Shown here: piece after piece, positions 6,084 through 8,142 of the stretch
Position numbering within the stretch: the stretch's first letter is position 1
How the letters are laid out: each line of letters opens with the position of its first letter
Origin: an uncultured Collinsella sp.
GTDB taxonomy: Bacteria; Actinomycetota; Coriobacteriia; Coriobacteriales; Coriobacteriaceae
Length of the DNA stretch: 8,142 nt
Reading direction: 5' to 3'
NCBI GenBank assembly: GCA_900547655.1
Contig: URHQ01000091.1
Span: 1 to 8,142 of the forward strand
Notes under the pieces: model-generated
Database searches by the model: none
Told to the model about the DNA's origin: nothing
The model's input: the letters and a program-made list of their open reading frames with translations, nothing else
Translations under genes and position numbers: made by a program

Positions 6084-6113
6084 AGTATGCCACCTGCCGC
6101 TAGGGCTGGTAAA
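6084..6113 (-). promoter_or_regulatory. Candidate promoter of the M20 gene
   Basis: Read on the minus strand, TTTACC (6108-6113) and CATACT (6084-6089) are 18 bases apart, and the -10 box is preceded by TGG, forming an extended -10. The start codon lies 51 bases downstream. Each box matches the consensus 4/6. Confidence 0.4.
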
Positions 6114-6190
6114 GTTGCCGTTTGCCGCTTGGGGTTTTGTTACAAGGGCGGGGGAGTACACTCGGGGGTGTTGAATTTCCTGCCAGAGAT

Positions 6191-6194
6191 GGGG
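6191..6194 (+). promoter_or_regulatory. Ribosome binding site candidate for the YtcJ-like gene
   Basis: GGGG at 6191-6194 stands 6 bases before the ATG at 6201. Two in-frame ATGs (6189 and 6195) lie within or beside it and lack a properly spaced Shine-Dalgarno sequence. A GTG at 6168 and a TTG at 6171 are further alternatives: a purine-rich GGGGGAG lies at 6149-6155, 12 bases before the GTG. The start is therefore likely but not certain. Confidence 0.45.
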
Positions 6195-6200
6195 ATGCCC

Positions 6201-7838
6201 ATGCAACATATCGATCGGATTATCCGCTCCAAGAACGTCTTTACCGCGCAAGACGGCATCGATACCGCCCGCGAGCTGGCGATTGCCATCGCAGGCGACC
6301 GTATCGTCGCAGTCGGTGCGCCCGATGACGTGATTGCCGCCGCGCCTGCCGCCACGCCGGTTATCGACTACGGCGAGCAGTTTGTCTGCCCCGGTTTCCA
6401 TGACGCTCATCTGCACTTCTTCCATACCTCGGTCGGTTCCTCGCCGTACATGCTCATGGATATGGGCACGTCCGAGGCGGCGCTGGTGCAACATGCGCTC
6501 GAGTTTTCCCAGGATCTGCCTAGTGACGCTTGGGTTGTGACGCAGGGCTGGCGCGATTACCGTTGGGATCCGCCCGAGCATCCTACCAAGGCGTCGCTCG
6601 ATGTGGCATTCCCCGATCGTCCCTGCGTTATGTATTCGGGCGACGGGCACACGCTTTGGCTCAACAGCCGCGCACTCGAGGCGCTCGGCGTCACGCGCGA
6701 CAGCGAGCCGCCAGCGGGCGGCAGTTACGACAAGGATGCAAACGGCGAACTCACGGGCATTGCTCACGAGGCGGCTGCCATGCAGCTGCTACCGCGCTGC
6801 CTTGAGTGGCTGGGGGAGGATCGCATCGCAAGCGCTTACGCCGATCAAATGAGGCGTATGGCCGAGCAGGGCATCACCTCGATCTGCGATATGTCGCTCA
6901 TGCCCATGCCGGGCTGCGATTTTATCCGCGACGACGTCTACGACAAACTGCAGGCAGCCGGCAAGCTGGGCATCCGAGCCCATCTGTTCCCCACGCTGCT
7001 GGATGACCAGTCGCGCTTGGAAGAGCTGCAGACCCGCTACGCGAACAACGCGCTGCTCTCGGCGCCTGGTTTTAAGCAGTTTTTCGACGGCGTGTCGAGC
7101 GAACACACGGCATATCTCACCGAGCCCTATACCAATCCGCGCTTCCCGGGCGACCAGGGCCGTCTGACGGTTCCCGCCGAGCGCATGCGCAAACTGGTCC
7201 TCGCTGCCGCGGAGCGCGGTCACACCGTGCGCATCCACGTCATTGGTGACGGTGCGATTCATGCCGCGCTGGATATCTTCGAGGAGGCCGCCGACCTGTA
7301 CGGCCTGCCCCAGCACGGTCATAACACGCTCGAGCATCTGGAGAACCTCTTGCCCGAGGACATTGACCGCCTGCGCAAGCTTAACGTGGTTGCTTCGAGC
7401 CAGCCTTGCCACATTACACTCGACCCGGGTGGACCGGAGCGCGACCTGGGCCTGGAGCGCAGCCGCATCATGTGGCCGTTTGCGACCTATAAGCAGCGCG
7501 GCATCCGCCAAGCCTTCGGCACCGATAGCCCCATCACGGCCGTTACCAGCATGAACGTGCTCTACACGGCTATCACGCGCCAGGACCCCCGCAGTCACTG
7601 GCCCGAGGGCGGCTGGCTGCCGAGCGAGCGTATCGACGCGGCAACAGCCCTACGCAACTACACCCTGGGTAGCGCCTACGCGGCAGGCGACGAGCAAAAC
7701 CTCGGCAGCTTGGAGCCCGGCAAGTACGCCGACCTGGTAGTCTTGGACCAAAACCCGCTCACCATCGACCCCCAAGAGCTCCAGGCCACTAAGGTTCAGG
7801 CCACCTACCTGGCAGGCAACTTGATTTACGAGCGCTAA
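6201..7838 (+). CDS. YtcJ-like metal-dependent amidohydrolase (Amidohydrolase_3)
   Basis: The 545-residue product matches the usual length of YtcJ-like enzymes, which include N-substituted formamide deformylase. A small N-terminal beta domain (about 1-62) leads into the TIM barrel with the metal motif CPGFHDAHLHF (His70 and His72). Later landmarks are the barrel strand GFKQFFDGVSSEHTAYL (290-306; Lys292 is the likely bridging residue), RIHVIGDGAIHAALD (344-358; His346), LEH (His379) and AFGTDSPI (438-445; Asp442). The C-terminal part closes the beta domain with GSLEPGKYADLVVLDQNPL (502-520). No expected metal ligand is missing. ATG at 6201 is chosen from GGGG spacing and fit to family N-termini; starts at 6168, 6171, 6189 or 6195 would add at most 11 residues. 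The gene diverges from the M20 hydrolase across 168 bases, so shared regulation and a joint role in amide breakdown are plausible. Substrate is unknown. Confidence 0.92.
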   Translation: MQHIDRIIRSKNVFTAQDGIDTARELAIAIAGDRIVAVGAPDDVIAAAPAATPVIDYGEQFVCPGFHDAHLHFFHTSVGSSPYMLMDMGTSEAALVQHALEFSQDLPSDAWVVTQGWRDYRWDPPEHPTKASLDVAFPDRPCVMYSGDGHTLWLNSRALEALGVTRDSEPPAGGSYDKDANGELTGIAHEAAAMQLLPRCLEWLGEDRIASAYADQMRRMAEQGITSICDMSLMPMPGCDFIRDDVYDKLQAAGKLGIRAHLFPTLLDDQSRLEELQTRYANNALLSAPGFKQFFDGVSSEHTAYLTEPYTNPRFPGDQGRLTVPAERMRKLVLAAAERGHTVRIHVIGDGAIHAALDIFEEAADLYGLPQHGHNTLEHLENLLPEDIDRLRKLNVVASSQPCHITLDPGGPERDLGLERSRIMWPFATYKQRGIRQAFGTDSPITAVTSMNVLYTAITRQDPRSHWPEGGWLPSERIDAATALRNYTLGSAYAAGDEQNLGSLEPGKYADLVVLDQNPLTIDPQELQATKVQATYLAGNLIYER

Positions 7839-8142
7839 TATTCATGTCGTACCGTTAAACGCGGCTCGCGCAGCCTATTTTGGGATGGCGCTCGAGCCGG
7901 ATTTGTTTGCCGATGGGGGTTCGTTAGGAGCGTCCCCGCTCTGCTGGATTTGGGCGCGGGGTTGAGGTGCTGCTGCCTCGTGCGCTCAATTTGGACATCA
8001 GCAATGCTGTCTCTTGGTGTTTTGCATACTTCCCATTACAGATTGCATAAAAAGGCTGGGATGTTCTTCCTGATCCTGATGTATCCCCGGTAGCGCGCAC
8101 AGTCGTGGTGTAAGAAGCAAGGGAGGGCCATCGCCTAGAATC
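7839..8142. other. Gene-free right end of the window
   Basis: These 304 bases contain no open frame that looks coding. They hold a weak terminator-like hairpin near 7862-7899, a stem CCCCGC/GCGGGG (7934-7939 with 7956-7961), an interrupted palindrome CAGCAATGCTG at 7999-8009, and TTGCATA repeated at 8022-8028 and 8043-8049. From about 8011 the sequence becomes more AT-rich. I recognise no tRNA, known small RNA or insertion sequence here. Confidence 0.55.
7862..7906 (+). terminator. Weak terminator-like hairpin after the YtcJ-like gene
   Basis: CGGCTC plus GCGC (7862-7871) can pair with GCGC plus GAGCCG (7888-7891 and 7894-7899), leaving a 2-base TC bulge and a 16-base loop. The T-rich GATTTGTTT follows, but two bases or so after the stem. 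It is in the right place, 24 bases past the stop, but the large loop and bulge make it less convincing than the other terminators here. Confidence 0.35.

Noticed and set aside
6155..6164. GAGTACACTC as an operator palindrome.
   Set aside because: Only the 4-base GAGT/ACTC ends are symmetric; too short to distinguish from chance.
4578..6200. The plus-strand frame of the YtcJ-like gene stays open upstream across the whole M20 gene, giving a possible 1086-residue fusion.
   Set aside because: The extra 541 codons are antisense to a well-supported M20 gene with intact catalytic motifs. The added peptide shows no family motif, and long antisense open frames are common in GC-rich genes.
6033..6767. 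The minus-strand M20 frame remains open about 245 codons upstream of 6032.
   Set aside because: That region is antisense to the start of the YtcJ-like gene, and M20 homology begins after the ATG at 6032, which has its own Shine-Dalgarno sequence.
8007..8015. CTGTCTCTT, the first 9 bases of the reverse-complement mosaic end, as a second adapter junction.
   Set aside because: The match stops after 9 bases (GGTGTTTT instead of ATACACATCT) and the following sequence is not adapter; chance match.
8036..8131. A 31-codon minus-strand open frame starting MALPCFLHHDC and ending FLCNL.
   Set aside because: It has no good ribosome binding site, is bounded by an in-frame TAG just upstream, and shows no recognisable domain. 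It could be a peptide gene, but nothing supports it.

Overview
The window is about 60% G+C by eye, and its gene content and codon use fit a gut actinobacterium of the class Coriobacteriia, with Collinsella as my best guess. This is an inference from overall character, not from a marker gene. The first 47 bases are not genomic: they are an Illumina Nextera i7-side adapter with its index. The window therefore probably begins at a contig end, and genomic sequence starts at base 48.

Left part (48-1867). The C-terminal end of a YebC/PmpR (TACO1) family gene comes first, followed by a strong terminator. Next is a three-gene envelope-stress operon: amaP (membrane anchor), a DUF2273 small membrane protein, and an Asp23/Gls24 family protein, closed by a second hairpin terminator. 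The first two genes overlap by 8 bases and the third follows after 44 bases. The order matches the amaP-DUF2273-asp23 cassette known from Firmicutes, in which AmaP tethers Asp23 to the membrane. Here both the DUF2273 protein and the Asp23 protein carry extra hydrophilic N-terminal extensions.

Middle part (1982-4533). A YitT/DUF2179 family membrane protein is followed by a polytopic membrane protein with an N-terminal zinc ribbon and a long Pro/Glu/Ala C-terminal tail. A perfect 16-bp hairpin at 4496-4533 then separates it from a converging gene and probably serves both strands.

Right part (4569-7838). An M20D-type metallopeptidase/aminoacylase (minus strand) and a YtcJ-like metal-dependent amidohydrolase (plus strand) diverge from a 168-base intergenic region. 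Together they look like a small amide or N-acyl compound degradation module, but neither substrate can be named from sequence. The last 304 bases hold no recognisable gene, and their final 130 bases are visibly more AT-rich.

I found no clearly novel system, no CRISPR array, no insertion sequence, and no tRNA or rRNA. The points most worth a second look are the adapter, the acidic extensions in the Asp23 operon, the zinc-ribbon membrane protein, the heptad-spaced tail on the M20 enzyme, and the gene-free right end.
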